Source: Ooceraea biroi
Lineage: Eukaryota > Arthropoda > Insecta > Hymenoptera > Formicidae
NCBI RefSeq assembly: GCF_003672135.1
Contig: NC_039515.1
Span: 12,524,001-12,588,000 of the forward strand
Direction of reading: 5' to 3'
DNA: 64,000 bases
In this document: piece after piece, positions 1-14,594 of the stretch
How positions within the stretch are numbered: position 1 is the first letter of the stretch
Layout: the number at the start of each line of letters is the position of its first letter
The notes under the pieces: model-generated
Database searches by the model: none
The model's input: the letters and a program-made list of their open reading frames with translations, nothing else
What the model was told of the DNA's origin: nothing
Translations under genes and position numbers: made by a program

Positions 1-1368
1 TTAACGTATCATCAGTCTGTCTGATATTAGACTATATAAATCACCGAAGTTATGTTTTTTTTATTTCCAACATAATTTCAGTCATTGGCACGGAATATGC
101 TTAGTTAAAATATTTAGTTGAAGTATTTTAATTTAAAAAAAAAACAAATATTTGCAAGAGGAAATTGTTGAATTGTACGCAAATTTTAATTTCCATGTGA
201 TAAAATATGGTTTTATTTTATTTAAAACAGTAAAACGAAACGCGAGACTGTAGATGCATGAGCAATAATTAACAATAAATTTGTGTACATATATATCATA
301 AGAAAGATAGTTTAATAGAACACAAATGAATAAGAACATCGCATTTATATACAGTCACGATTACTATGTCGAGTATACAACTTCTGAAGAATGGAATAGG
401 TACAATCCATTAGTTTTAATTAATTAAATAAATAGGAAATAGATGTCTATCATGAAAATAGATGTCTACCTCTCTCTCATAAAAATTGTCCTTCCCCGTT
501 GAATGTGGAGACTAGTTAAAATCAATTATTTGATCACTATTGCAAGAAAAGACAAATGCACTTGTAAAAATGTTATCTGCACTATTCGTTTTGTGAAAAA
601 ATGAAAGAAACTTTAAAATTAATTGGAATTAATATGTTATTCTATGTCGTGGATAATGGCACTTAATAATGTTGGATATTGTTGAGCAATACATTGAATA
701 ATAATACGCATCTTCTGATCATAAGATATATTAATTATATCTAATATTTATTGAATGTTGGGTGCATTATCATTTTTTCACAAACCGTAAATTTTTTTCT
801 AACTTCTAAGAGCGCTATCTTAAGCGAACCAAATAAATTATTGTCATACATCGTAGGTAATGTTAAAATAACCGTAAATAGAGACATAATTTTAATTTTC
901 ACCTCACAGCAACATATTTAATACGCAATTCTTTTTGTATAAAAGAAAACACACATTAGGCGCCGTATCTCGTTGTTCGTATAAAGATTCTCATGTACAT
1001 AATGCGCGTACAATAACCGTATATTGTTTATTCATTCTAACTATGCTAACTGTGTTGCAAGTGGGCCCTTGACACGGTAACGACGTTATCACACATTGTA
1101 CATTCATTCACCGGTACATTTGACAAATACAGGTCATAGTGAAAAGTAACACATATTCTTTTTTTCCACGTTACTTCCTGACTATTCACATCAGTTTTTC
1201 TTTTCTTAATTGTTACACCAGTTAAAGAATGCTAGTAAGTATCATACATTGAAGAACTAACTCGACCAATGGAAAATTGCAACTTTAACGAAGGAGTAAC
1301 CACGAACGGAGGCGGAATGCATAAATTTTGATCGTACATGGCGCGGTTTGCTACGCCGGCGATGAAAA

Positions 1369-1384
1369 TGACGATGATGGATGA
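1369..1384 (+). promoter_or_regulatory. Candidate Hth/Exd-Hox composite site 1
   Basis: The sequence TGACG is followed at once by TGATGGATGA (1375-1384). The 10-mer fits the TGATNNAT core bound by Extradenticle/PBX with anterior Hox proteins, the type used in labial and Hoxb1 autoregulation. The TGACG half-site is a weaker match to the Homothorax/Meis core TGACA. It lies about 15 kb upstream of the labial start codon. Function is inferred from the motif and its recurrence. Confidence 0.35.
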
Positions 1385-1779
1385 CCTGAAACATCGGTGC
1401 AATCGAACTGAAATATTATTCTTAGCAGCATCCTTACGCCATGTCAACTTTACATTCTATTCGGAGATTACGCACCATTTGTTGCACCGGAAATCCTTGC
1501 GTACATATAAATTGATTTATCTAAGCGTGTTACGTTGGAAAACGGGTAAAACAGTAAACTGTGTAAACTATCTTGTGCATGACATACACAATAACGGAAA
1601 AGATTATCGTCATTTTTTAAATAACATCACTTTGTCCATTAACAGTGTGATCATAGTAACAAAGACAAAGATTGTAACAAAGATTTTGTCGTTTTGTTGA
1701 AAATCACAACTTTGACGAAAGAAACTCAGATCGAGAGCCCTGCGCACATTGGTAGGACGGGCTATGTCAGTGAAGAGAC

Positions 1780-1795
1780 TGACAATGATGGATGA
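1780..1795 (+). promoter_or_regulatory. Candidate Hth/Exd-Hox composite site 2
   Basis: TGACA (1780-1784) is separated by one base from TGATGGATGA (1786-1795). This is the best composite of the set: a Homothorax/Meis core directly beside an Exd/Hox-type 10-mer identical to the one about 410 bp to the left. Family knowledge says Lab, Exd and Hth act together on such sites. Binding here has not been shown. Confidence 0.4.
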
Positions 1796-4700
1796 CTACG
1801 CGTGATGCGTGTGAGTCAAGCCCATACGACGCCATAGCTCCGAGCTCATATGTGACCTCCGGTTCGAGCGGGCCGAACTGTTGCTATCGTTGCATCTGTG
1901 CAGAACACCCTCCCCGAAACACGATCCCCGATCAACGATCCTCCCCACATCGGCTAATTTCTCCAAGCTATTAACTTTTTCTCCGACAAAGTCCGAAGGC
2001 AGGAAAAAAAAGATACAAGTTGCAGAACTAGAAAATTGCTTTTTAACGTGAGCTTTCTTAGCAGCCGCTTTTCGCGTGTGTCGCTTCCGTTTTCAAGCAC
2101 GTGATAATATCAGATGTTCCATCGCACCTGCACACGACCATCAACAGGCAACAATACAGTGAGCGAATGATCATCGTCACCGTTGTAAACGAATGTCTCA
2201 ATAATCGTATATTCAAACATTTCGCAATGTATCTTTATCGTCAATCATGCGGCGCCATCATGGTCATACCGAGGGTGGACTTCGGAGTCTGCAGGGTCAA
2301 GGGTTACTAGCCCCAAGTCATACGATGCTTGCCCTTTCCGCCCAACCGTCGCGACCATAAATCTTATGATCGTCAAGGGACGACTCATTCACGCCACTTT
2401 GCTTTCCATCCGATATCCGCCGAGCAGGAAATGCATGAATTTCTACGATTTTCATCTTGGCCCGCAATACACACTGTTATATCAAAGCTACAACTCGTGT
2501 ATTTGATTGTACACAATGCGATTCATGATAATTATCGATTTTTATAATATTATTTAGTAAATTTATTATTTACAATATCCCATAGCGTCAAATGAGATAA
2601 TTAACTATAACATTTCTTGGATTACCGCGATAGCTTAACTTAATCTGCGCAGTATTCCTGAAACAAAGAACCGCGTCTAAATCAGAAGGTGGAATCCTGA
2701 GATGGAAGACAGCAAGATACGAGTAGCCGACAACGATTCTTGTTTCTTTTTCTTTTGCAGTGCACGAGAAAAAAATGTCGTTAACGCTTAAATGTTAATA
2801 AATGTAGATAGGGAATGGGGGGAGGCTGTATAGCAGACAGGTAGAGGCTCACCTGAGCGCCCAGTGACTAAGTGAAGAAGGTAAGAAAGTGCTGCTACGC
2901 TGGCGGCTGCTTTTGAGGCTCGGTTTGTCATGGTTCGCATGATAGATGGAGGAAGCGGGGGCTTTGGCGCTCTCCAGTATATACACGTATATGTATTGCA
3001 TATATATACATACGTATGGTGCTGAGTTTTAACCGTGGGGACACCTTACGATCATCTCGCCCGTTAACTCGTGCGCCTACCGCAAATAGAATCTTACACG
3101 CCTTGCACTCCCGTTGCCGACAATAACGAAAAACTTATTTCCATCTAAATCTTTCGCCTTTAATGTCTCTCTCATAGAAGAAATGCATTAAAAATTGATG
3201 ATCAACCTCCAATCTAGTTTACCACGTTTAGAAATGAAAATCAGAATTGAGTTCCACCATGAGGACAAACTTTGTAAGTAGAAACCTTCATACTTTGACC
3301 ATAATCTATTAGCAGTAATATATTATAAAATGCAATGTACGGGTTCGCAGGTACGATTCTTATTATTGTCGTGATTGTCAGTATACATCAGTATACATCA
3401 TGTCTTGAAGAATAATATAAGACCTGCAGAGAGAAAAAAAAATAAATGTAAATATAGTAAACATTAATAAAATTTTGAAATAAACGAGCTTATTAAATAA
3501 ATGATACTTGAGATTTAAATTGTTTAATCGAACTAGAAACCTGCATGAGCTTCGAAACAATCGATATTGCTACTCAGACGATTCGGAAAAAGTGATATCA
3601 ACATATGTGATCATCGCGATGATGAGTTAGCTCATGTCACGCCACACAGCTCGAAAATTATTATAATAGTTCATCATCAGGCCTAAGCGCGGCACACCCC
3701 AATCAATTCTATTAATTACTTACACTGTACATATTCATTGGTCATATTCAATTCTTAATGTAAGATTGAAATTTTTAATAATGCCTTTTGAGTAATTAAA
3801 GAAGCTATATCTAAAGACTTAGTGGCCCATAAATTAATAATTAATAATTAAATTAGTTGCAATCGATGAGCAGTACGATATCTCCCTAACCGATAGACTT
3901 TGGACTCCGAACGATGTCGGGATGAGACGACAAATCAGTCGCGAGCAAATGCTGCGTACGCGTGTAACGAAGCAGAACGGCCCTATAAAATGACTAATGA
4001 TGTAAGGTGGGTGTAAAGTGAAGCGGCTATTGATTCGTAGACGCATAAATGACACGTCTATCGGCTACCGAGGCCACCAGTCATGCTGAGGTTTCAACTC
4101 TTAGCACGGTGAACCCCCAAATCTCCTCACTCAACGATCCGTTAGCTATAGAGACGATGATAAACGGTCCACAGTGGCTGGAGAAGCTGCGGTTTACAAT
4201 TGCCTAGTAATATCTTCTCATTCCAAAACCGCGCGAGAGATATAAGTAATTTGTTAATTTGGAATCAACTATAGGTCGAGATGAAGATCTTTAATTGACC
4301 ACACTCTTTGCAAAAGTATCATTGCTACATCAAGTACTGTAGAATAAGTTAATTAAATGAAATATTAATAATAAGAGGTAATGGCTATGTATTATTAATA
4401 AGTACAACAAATAGCATGAGCCGTTATGTCTCATCCAACCATTAGTTTGATTAATAAATGTGAGATAATTAAATAAAATTTAATTTTGCAATAGCCCGTA
4501 ATAAAAAAAAGGAATGAACGGGCCGTAATAATGGAAAAAGTGTTTACTTCTGGTTTGACGTGAAATCCAATCAACGTCTCCATTGCGACTTGACCTTAAG
4601 AGAATTGGGTCGAGGATCCACTCGGAAGATTAATGCTTAGTCTGATTAGTCCCAAGATCTCCGAGACCGGCACCTCCAACCATTAATCGATTCGCGATCT

Positions 4701-7438
4701 TTGTCTATTGCTCGCATAATATTGGTCGCAAGAAATGATATGCCATCTAAATATCTTAACAGAAAATAATTTTGGTTTTTATTATAAAATACAATGTAAA
4801 CTTTTTTTTACTGAAAATAATTTAAGAATAAAGCAATTAAATCATTAATACTTTAAATAAATTATCTAAATTAATTTTTACATAAATTTATAAACATTTA
4901 CATAAATTTCACAATTTATAATTAATATGTATAATTTATATTAATTTATTTGGAAATTACAAGAAATGAATGTAAAAAAGTGCAAGAAAGATATTTGAAT
5001 GAAATCATGTATTACATGTTGCTTCCGCCGTTTATCAGTTACAATACGCGGGGTTTGTTTATGTATGTTAACATGGCGTCGGCTTCCCTCCCGCCCATAG
5101 ATTTGATTTATAGGCGGAGCATCTGACAGTAGACACCACCCCCAGACTGAGGAAGTACAACAGCTGTTTCATGTGGTATGCCATGAGACCAAGCTAAGTT
5201 CATGACATCTATGTGACACAGCGCAAGCAAATTTTCTATCATAATATTGCATGTTGGATAATTCACTAAACATCCTTCCGAAATTAAAATCACTTAATTT
5301 TCTACATTTCCATTTATAAATAAATAATATCTTTATCATCCGTCGGTACTTATTATCCCTCGGTATTATAACGAATGCAAGTAAGAAAGAAATCTATTTT
5401 ACCATAAGAATATAACATCTAAAGTGCATTTTATCATCTATTAATAATTTGTACATTTTATCATACAATAATGAACAATATATTTATCATAAGCTGGTGC
5501 GCAAATCATTAAGAATTTGTGTGACGATTGTTGATAAAACAATGTTGTATTTGCAATGGATAAGTTACGTATTCTATGTAGCAACAAATAATAAAGTATA
5601 ATAATGTTAGACGATATTAAATATTATCTCATAATTATTCAGATGAGAAAATTTCATATTTTATAAAATTAGTATATTAAATATTGTATATACACTAAAT
5701 AATTATTTTATATATTAGCACATTAATCTTTCATTCTCTTTTTCCTCAAACATCTAAACATAAATTCTTGATTCTTAAGTTAATCTTACATTAAAATCAT
5801 ATATTTATTATGTCTTTATGTTTTTGCATTTTTTTTTGTTTAACTTTCCTTTTAGTTATAGCCTACTTTATCTAACAATTTGTACTACAAAAGATATATT
5901 TTTCAACTTGTTTGGACAATCAGTATATTAGTTTGTATTGTACAATATACATAAATGTATGACAAGTTTTGCATTACAAGCCATAATGTCTTTATATAAA
6001 AGTATCTTTTTTAATATATTCACATCGTATTTTTAAAAGGATGTAAATGTATATACTTTATTATTATAACTGATATATAAAAATAGTTATACCAGAATAG
6101 TTATATCAGAATTATATTATATGTTAGATATTGCACCACAAAAAGTAACAATATGATTCATTCTTTTTGAAAACGTCAATATCAACAAATTTTCTCGCTG
6201 TTACTTAATCTAGGATTTTCAGATCGTTTCAGTTAAATGGAATTTCTTAATAGAAACTTCACCCGAGATTGGCAGCATCTGCGAGAAAGTGGCAGCGGAT
6301 ACGACCTTAGTCGAGCTACGGGAGGGGAATCAGCGATCCGGTGTTGACGCCTGAAATGCTGTCCGATCGATCTTCGTCAGACTTGATTTCGCAGCAGTAC
6401 AATCATCCAACAAATAGAACTGTACGTTGCCCTACGCGGAACCACGTTCCCCGAAAAACTTCACAACTGCCGTCTGTTGTCAACAGGCTTTGCGGAACTT
6501 ACGCCTAAATCTTTCATCCATTCAGCCTATTCAGCTTCATTACTCGTCTTCACGTTGCACCAGTCTCTATCGCACGATTACAAAGAATTTTTATTTGATT
6601 GTATGTCGTCACACAATAACCGATAAAACCATACAAAAATCTTGTATCTGTGGTCTTTTAGCCGCGCCGATTAAGACGTTTCATTGAATTGAGCTTACAA
6701 CATGAACAAGACACGCATTTTATCACATAACGATCAGCAGACACGCATAAGCAGCATGATTGATCCTCCTGCGAGTTACCATATTTACCGACGACGTCGT
6801 TTTAATTAAAACGTTACTGCCCTCAGCAGTGCCGGAAATTGGGCTAATGTGTCAGCTAGAAGTGACGTTCCGCATTGTTTTATGATTACGTCTTCCTTAT
6901 TTAATGTTAGCAAATCGATGATCTAACTGAATTTTTTTGACTATTACTATATTAAAACTTTCTAGATTCGAAATAAACTCTAAAATATCTAGCCTTCCTG
7001 TATATTCTTCATAAAAGTTATTGCACAGATGATACTTAAATTATTCGTGATTTGAATTTTAATTGTTTTTCTCTTTCTTAAGACAATTTTACATGAGAGA
7101 ATTTTTATTTTTATCCATTTTTTTAACGTTATAATATTAATCTTTTTATTTTAACATTTCTGCACACTTAATGTTGTTGTATATGTCTGTTTCATTTAAT
7201 TACATTATTTTTTCATAAAATAAGTATTATTTCATTTGGGAACAATTAAAATAACAGAAATGTTTTTAAATATTACGCGCGATTAACGGACATCTTACTT
7301 TCTAGAGGGACAAAGAATAGAGTTTGATGAAAAGAAGGAAATACCGATATGCGAATGCGCGAACTGGCAAAAGGCGAATAGAGGCAGTGGCAACGAAAAG
7401 AATGTCATAGCTAGTTGTTTCTAGGCGAAGAGGGAGGC

Positions 7439-7459
7439 TGACACCTTCATGATGGATGA
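7439..7459 (+). promoter_or_regulatory. Candidate Hth/Exd-Hox composite site 3
   Basis: TGACA (7439-7443) stands six bases before TGATGGATGA (7450-7459), the third exact copy of the 10-mer in the labial 5' flank. The surrounding 7380-7560 block is less AT-rich than its flanks, as expected of a compact enhancer. The role is inferred. Confidence 0.38.
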
Positions 7460-10400
7460 TCGCCGCCCGTTAAAGCTGCAGTTGCTACCACCGTCGGTGC
7501 GGTCACTGCAGCTATTGCTCGCTGCTGGAAATACGGAACCAACTCTGATCCCCAAGAATCCTATAGAAAATTATTCCGTTCTGTCGGTTATTTCTTAACG
7601 TAGCGAGATAACGAAAAGTTCCCCTGGCCGTAAAGGAATTAGTATTACAAGATGCTCGATTAACAGAATAATTGTAATGTTAGTCTTTAAAACTTTTAGA
7701 TGCAACACTATTAATATGACATTAACATAATCTTAATATTTTGTTTCTTTTTTAGCCGTTAAAGTAGTCACAGGTAGTTTTAAATATTTTGTTATCTCGC
7801 CAGTATGAATCAATTATTACCTCAAAAAATTGAATGAAAGTAGTTCCGAAGAAGACGAACGGGATCGAAAAGACAAGCTCGCACAAGTAAATATAAAGTA
7901 CGCATCGAGTACCGCTACGCATAGGAACATACGAGCGGACTTTAGATGTACGAAGCCGGGGCACTCCGTGCTGCGCCGGTGGGAGCGTGCTAATGGCTAC
8001 TGACATGCAGTTTTGATGGATCGAGCACCACTCTTCCTCCTTTCCCACCCCATAACGGCGAAATATGCGACTCTCGCAATACTTCGCTTCCCCCGTCCGA
8101 GAGAAACAAACGTATGTACGAAGAAACGAGAAATGCCCGAATTAGAAGATCAGATGCACTCGGATTGTAAGCCAACATATTTTTACGAAATGTGAAACAA
8201 GCAAAATTCAATGGGGAAGCTAGAGGGCAGTGTTGTTTAAATAAAATGGTGGTATGATCCCAGCCAACTATAGCAGCAGCATCCATTCGCGTTGTCCACG
8301 TTGACATATCTGTCCCCAAGGATACAGATCTGATTCGGAGGCCTATAGGACCAGACATCTCCAGGTTGGATTCGAAATTCTCATCGACAGCCTATTCACC
8401 TTCGCTTCTGCTCTACACATGCACCAACACAACGCATGAGGCATCTGCTCACTGTTTGCTTCACTTGCAATCAGATTTCTTATCCGCATAAGCTAATTGA
8501 AGTTATTGCGCAAAATCGTATATTAATTTTCAGAGGAATAGTTATTATTATCTGAACGATTGCAAACTTTTAGGGAAAATGTATTTGTATATGCAATGAC
8601 GGCAATTACTTTTTTCCATTACGCATGAATAGCTGAAAAAAATAAAAGCAGGATTAATCCTACCATCTAAAGTTCGTCTACCGTAAGAGTTGCAAAGATC
8701 TATGCACGTATGTTTGTTACACGCGTGAAGATACACCTAAACGCAAAATTTTATTTCTGTTTCGCAAACTTATGCTCCCACGAAAGCCAGTCTTCAACTT
8801 CGGAGAACGACGAGTCAGTTGCATGTTTTTGGGGGATTAAACGCGTGACTAGGAATACGAATCCTCGGGGACATGACGAGAGGTCTCACAAAGTGTAGGA
8901 TCGTGTAGATACCTTCCCGTCGAGTCTCCCCTGGGACTTACCGTGTACCTGGGCCAGTGCGACTGAGATCCGAAGGACTACGGATACAGCCGACCATGCT
9001 CGACATAACAACGTATGCCTGTATCAAAACAGCGTATAATTACAATTTTCAACAGTCCCGAAATATCTGACCATTGAAAAATATTATTCTTGCATGAGGA
9101 AACAAAACTTTGCAAGTGTATGATACGTACATATTAAATAAAAGATGAAGCTTAAATAAACTGTAGAATATTCAGTTTTGTTTCAATGAAGCATCGCACT
9201 TACGTAAATGACTGTTAGTTATGTTATGAACTGCAGCATCTCCAAACTCAGATTGTTATCTCTGAGGGAAAGATGTACATCTTTTCCCCTGCATTCCGAA
9301 GAAGGATTAATTAATTAACAGTATTGATAAGGATCTTGAAATGGGACTGAAACCAAATTGCTGAATAACATGACGCACACCCAACTTGACATAAGCAACT
9401 ATTTTCACGATTAATTTTTTGTTGTTCTCAAACCTTGATACCATTCATAAGTTATTAATAATTTCAATTATTGCTGCTGTTGGCTATCACGCTATTATAC
9501 TCTAAACAGGAAAATAAACAAGCATTAATCACTACAGATAATCACATCTGTGTAGGCTACGGTATTTGTCACCTCAAACGTTATCGAGCAATGCACTCGC
9601 TTATTAAGCGACTTTTATTGTTCGTGACATTGACGACAAAGATTAGATCGAGTCTTGTCTTCTCGAATATCGTGCATCGGATGACTGTTTTACGTTCAAG
9701 CAAAAACAAACAAAGCAACGAAAGTTGCCTACAAAAGAATTAATAAATAGACATGTATTTATATTATATTCCGAATATAAACCAAATCTTTCTCTCGTTT
9801 AAATATAAAGAAGTTTTTAATTTCTGTGCTGTTATCTTTTGAAGTATTGTACGATATACGTGTCACTGTTCATTATCCAGCAAAAAGTAAAAAACTGTCT
9901 AGATACGATGACCAATTTGGTACAGCAAGTCTAAATGGCTTAAGTGCAGGTATCCGTTCTTATCTCTTGGTCCAGTTGCAGCCAAAACGAATTCTGTATC
10001 GGCCGTTCCCGGGCTGACAGCGTGGTTAGTTAGGAGAAAGAGATCCGAGGAAGGAGAAGAAGGGGCTGAATGACACGGTCACCGAAAATGACAGGTACAC
10101 GGCCTCGGAGGAACTGTGGACGAGAACCCGATATCGCGACCGCATCTGATACAAACCCTGATCGGTCAGTCCCGTCGTCTCTGTCGCTCTTTCTGCAGTC
10201 TTCGTGTCTGCCTGCCAATATGCCTACCTGTCAACACACGCTGCATTCAATTAATTCGGAGCCGACGCCACGTCTGCGTAATGACGCGGAAATCAAATCT
10301 ATTCCGCCACCCCCTTCTTTCCAAGTTCACTTCATCGACGAGAGGTCTCTTTTTCTGTTTCTTTTTCTCTGGTTATTTTCGGTGACTAAGCGTCAGACCA

Positions 10401-13391
10401 GATATTAATCCTAAAGCAGTGTGAGTTATATAATACAAATGCAGTAAACGTTACTGCTTTTGTTATATAAGAAGTCACTTGTGAAATCGAGATATTAACG
10501 TTGCAAACATTATTCAACATATATTGTAAATTTTTATTCTATATAAATTATATAAAAAATACGAAAGATCCGAAAGAAGATTACTCGACCCGTGGTAATC
10601 TTATCTTCTGTAAATATAATTCGAGTCTCGACTGACGCTATCGACAATGAGGATTAAGAAAGCTTAACTGGACAAAAATAAAATAAAAATCATCCTTTGC
10701 CAAAGACGCTACGCATTTATCGCTATATCATTATGTAGAATATATTTTGCCATTATACTTAGGTGAAAAGAGATGTCAACGATATGAAGAAACTTTGCTT
10801 TTTATATATAAATATTTAACAATTTTATTTTCCTAAGAATAATAATATAATAACAAAATAAAACTGCTGACGGAAAACCATGTCTTCGAATGGACGGATT
10901 CTCAGATATATGAGATAGCGGATTAACGTGTTAGCTGTATGTTGTATCCCAAAGCTTGTTTACGAACGAAACAGAAATACACGATCGTACCAGCCACCCC
11001 TTGGTTCGACGCGTCCATTCATTAGCACTTCATATCCTGCAGCGACGTGCTGGTAACGAGCCTGTCATAATTACCGTGCTAACTTTATTACCGCGGATGC
11101 ACGTTCTCCTTCATGCGGCTATGATATTCGTGCGTCATGGGGCAGATCCAAGCCGTACCTACTCGTTGCAGAAGGGCACGGAAACGTAATCCCTCAAACA
11201 TCAACCCTATCACACGTTCATCGATCTCGTGTCACTAAATATGAAAGAAAAGATGTAACATAGATAGACAAAATAATGAGCATTTAATAATATCTTGCTC
11301 ATATTCCAAACTGATACGATATATTACTAAAGTTATACTGAGTATTAATATTTTTATCAGTACTTACGAATTTAAACAATCTTAATTAAAATATAATTTT
11401 TTTGTATCAAGATAGAATAAATATTATTTATATAATTATTTTCTATTTTACTTTGCATACAATTATTACTTATTTCATATTTTGATCGACTAAACAATGA
11501 GCAATTTTCGTTGATATTACTTATTTTACTTTGCTATAGCTTACGATATAACGAGTATCGAATTGGACGAGCTCTACAAAAGATTAATCAGCCTCGATAA
11601 AAATTAATTATTGCGATCATCACTTCCTCGCTGGCATATAGAGACGCAGAAGTTACATACTCATCAGGATCGCTTGTGTGAATAATACTACCGCATGCAA
11701 TACGTGCCCTCCTAACACCAGCGTCTAATTACATTTATTCAATATTTACCATGATATGATCAACATGTAGAATAGACTAGCTGTGAGTCAGGTTGAATGA
11801 AACGGCATATCGAACGTTGCAAAGTCATTCTGTGCCTGCTGAATAGTTTTCCGACGTAACTGCTGACATTTTCCCCTATCTTTAGCTTATCTTAAAACGT
11901 TCCATATTCATATATAAGAATTACATGTATAAGAAATAAGTATGTATTTTAAATTAAATAACATGTATAAGAAAAATTTTCTTTTTCAACATTATATATA
12001 ATGTGAAATTTGATATTAAAACATTTTAAATACGCAGAAGCATATTTTTAATAAAACATTATTCGAAAACATAGTCAAAGAAATATTAAAATGATGCGAA
12101 ATAAAAAAAACATGCAATTTCAAATGATATTTTTAGTATTATTCGAAAATGTATTCGATTACGTTCACATTGATGCTCAACTCGACAAGATCGCATACAG
12201 TTAGAGCAGCAATCGAGTAACTCTCATACCGAATGATTGATGACTCCATTGTGCAGAGTTTCCCATGTCCCTGGTACGATTTCGTGCGAGCGGCGTACAA
12301 AAAGCCAGGCGCCATTTCGAAAATGAGCAGAATTATGGAAAATTCTGACCGGAAGATCGATTGGGATAGCAGAGTCCGACGAAAAGTTGCGCTCGGTTGA
12401 TCCAATTCTCAGTACGAACCGTTATTAAACGTTGAAGCATTTCTTATAATTTATAATAAATGTGAATATTTAGTCTACTGCGATACCTAAAAAATCACCC
12501 ATGTATCGTTAACAAAAAGAAAAAGAAGAAATTAAGAAAAGAGAGTTATCCGATTGGTGCATAACTAATATATAATAATTAATAATTAAGAGCTTAGTCA
12601 TGTCAACTAATTTCATAAAATATAATTTCATAAAATATAATTTTTGACAAAGGTAGACGGTTGTTTTATATTAAAGAAGTAGTTTTTTCATAAAGTACGA
12701 TGGTCAATATGAAATTCGATGAATTTATTGAAAAACTGTGTCCATTTCCCCTTAAGGAACATCATTCGAAATTTCAATTCTAGGTCGGGACCTAGTTCTT
12801 CTTTCTTTTATTTCATGCGGTTTCAATACTTTTACGGTTTCCTCACAGGACACTGACGATGTTTCAATGGAGTACGGCGCATCACTTTTATAAAGACGGA
12901 ATCCTTGTATGGAAACCCCACGCGACTCTTTCAATAGACAGCTGTCTGTTGGTCAGCAGACACCCGCTGGATTTGTTGTGACTCGTTCTTTGACGAACAG
13001 AACGACTAATGCCCGAAGATGCTGTTTAAGACGTGACATCCGGATATGTTGAACAATTATCGTTGGACACTCCACAAATATCATCTTAAGCAGTCAACAG
13101 AAGAAGTCAAGTTTGCTACATTCCACAAACATTATATGTTTCTGATGAACAGAACTAAAGACATTTCCAGATTTTTATTTACCACAAAGTGATGTCAAAA
13201 AGATGTGGAATTCTTTTCTGCTGTGACGTAAAGTTATCTCGTCAGTTTAATCAGCACACCTATCGTACATTTATCGCATCTCGATAAGCTTAGGCAACAT
13301 ATATTATTGTTTGATAACGTTCTATCAAGTGCTAATGTAGGAATTGGCTTACATCACGAGCAAACAATACTTGTCAAAAAGTGGAGGACAC

Positions 13392-13426
13392 AAAACGTCG
13401 TTTTTTAACACAAAAAACGACGTTTT
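13392..13426. repeat. Perfect 15-bp stem-loop
   Basis: Arms 13392-13406 and 13412-13426 are exact reverse complements of 15 bases with a five-base loop, AACAC. The stem carries an ACGTC/GACGT core beside A/T runs. No gene context explains it. Confidence 0.6.
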
Positions 13427-13775
13427 AAAAAGCGATGGATTATTGTGGCTTGCAGATAAAAGCCAGGACTGTAACAGAAGGACTGCAGCTCAGCATGACA
13501 ATGCAGGTGCCGCATCCCACGTCAAAACTCAGCGTGGCGCCGCACGGAAAGATGAGTACTGGACCGATTGAGTAGGCTATAATTGTTTAACTGGATTAGC
13601 CTCGGACGAAGGTTACACATTGTTCGGAAAGAAAGGTGGTGATATTTATCCAGTATTAGAGTAGGCTAAACTCGAATTTGTCTACTTAATCTTTGTAAAT
13701 TCTGTTAAAACATGTTTCAATGACAAGAAATCGCGTGTAATATATATTATACATCAGTCTCTCTATCATATCATC

Positions 13776-14594
13776 AAAAAACAAAAAGTTAAGATAAAAT
13801 ATTCAATTTCTTCTAAGGCACATCGATCATAATGTTGTTTTAGCTATTGTTCAATAGTAGAATCATCAACATTTTTGGCAGTGAGGGGATCTGGGAAAAG
13901 TGACAAGAGCTTGCTCGTCCGATTAATATTTTTAATTATTATTAATATTAACGAACAAAGAATTAATTTTATATGAATTAGTACTAGAATCAGTAACTTG
14001 TGCTTTTCTTCAAACTTTGTTTTAAATGATATAAAGATTGCATTTAAAGTTTTGTTGTCTTAAGTGCCACAAATATTCTATATTTATTTATGAAAATATG
14101 ACTTGGGCTAACGATACACACCACACTCGAAAGTACGAAAAGTCCGAATTACATTGTGATAAAGATAAGACATGTAACTGCGCGTTCAAGTGAAAAAGAT
14201 TAACCGACAGCGGGAATCAGAACTATCAGACGTCGCTATAGCTCGATCAAGATGAAGATTCCCCGGACTGATGTACGGAACAGGACGGATGTCGCGGGTG
14301 GCCGCAGGTGGCGCCCTCGATATAAGCTCTTCTGACTGAACTGCTGATACGGGACCATGCTTCTAAAACTCTCACGGTGGAATGTGTCATCCTGTCACTG
14401 CGCTCTCGCATAGGGTAGGAGATATCCCATGGGCCGTCACACGTCCTGCGGACGAGCAAGCTCTTGTCACTTTTCCCAGATCCCCTCACTGCCAAAAATG
14501 TTGATGATTCTACTATTGAACAATAGCTAAAACAACATTATGATCGATGTGCCTTAGAAGAAATTGAATATTTTATCTTAACTTTTCGTTTTTT
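13776..14594. mobile_element. Element with 146-bp terminal inverted repeats
   Basis: The left arm (13776-13921) and right arm (14449-14594) are reverse complements over 146 bases, with one difference found by eye near the outer end. The 527-bp centre is lopsided: the left part is AT-rich, while about 14200-14448 is GC-richer and continuous in character with the right arm. An 82-codon open frame on the minus strand (14247-14495) runs from the right arm into this part, but I do not recognise the peptide. No clear target-site duplication flanks the arms. It may be a non-autonomous DNA transposon with long terminal repeats, or a repeat fragment copied in inverse orientation. Confidence 0.65.

Larger units (their letters stand above)
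1..13775. other. 5' intergenic flank of labial, no gene recognised
   Basis: I see no convincing protein-coding gene here. Open frames are short, mostly lack good start contexts and show no family I recognise. Most of the stretch is AT-rich, with short blocks of more balanced composition near 1330-1460, 1720-1970, 2820-3100, 7380-7560, 7860-8350, 8760-9010 and 10030-10330. In a Hox setting such blocks are candidates for regulatory DNA, which is inference. Small tandem duplications occur, for example at 3379-3402 and 12612-12645. Because labial normally ends the cluster on its 3' side, proboscipedia or zen would be expected further left, beyond the window. Confidence 0.6.

Noticed and set aside
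7752..8358. Two overlapping minus-strand frames of 98 and 122 codons as a gene
   Set aside because: No domain, no splice logic and no periodic codon signal; they follow a locally less AT-rich block.
10030..10408. Overlapping frames on both strands around 10.1-10.4 kb
   Set aside because: Three frames are open at once, which points to composition rather than coding; no family resemblance.
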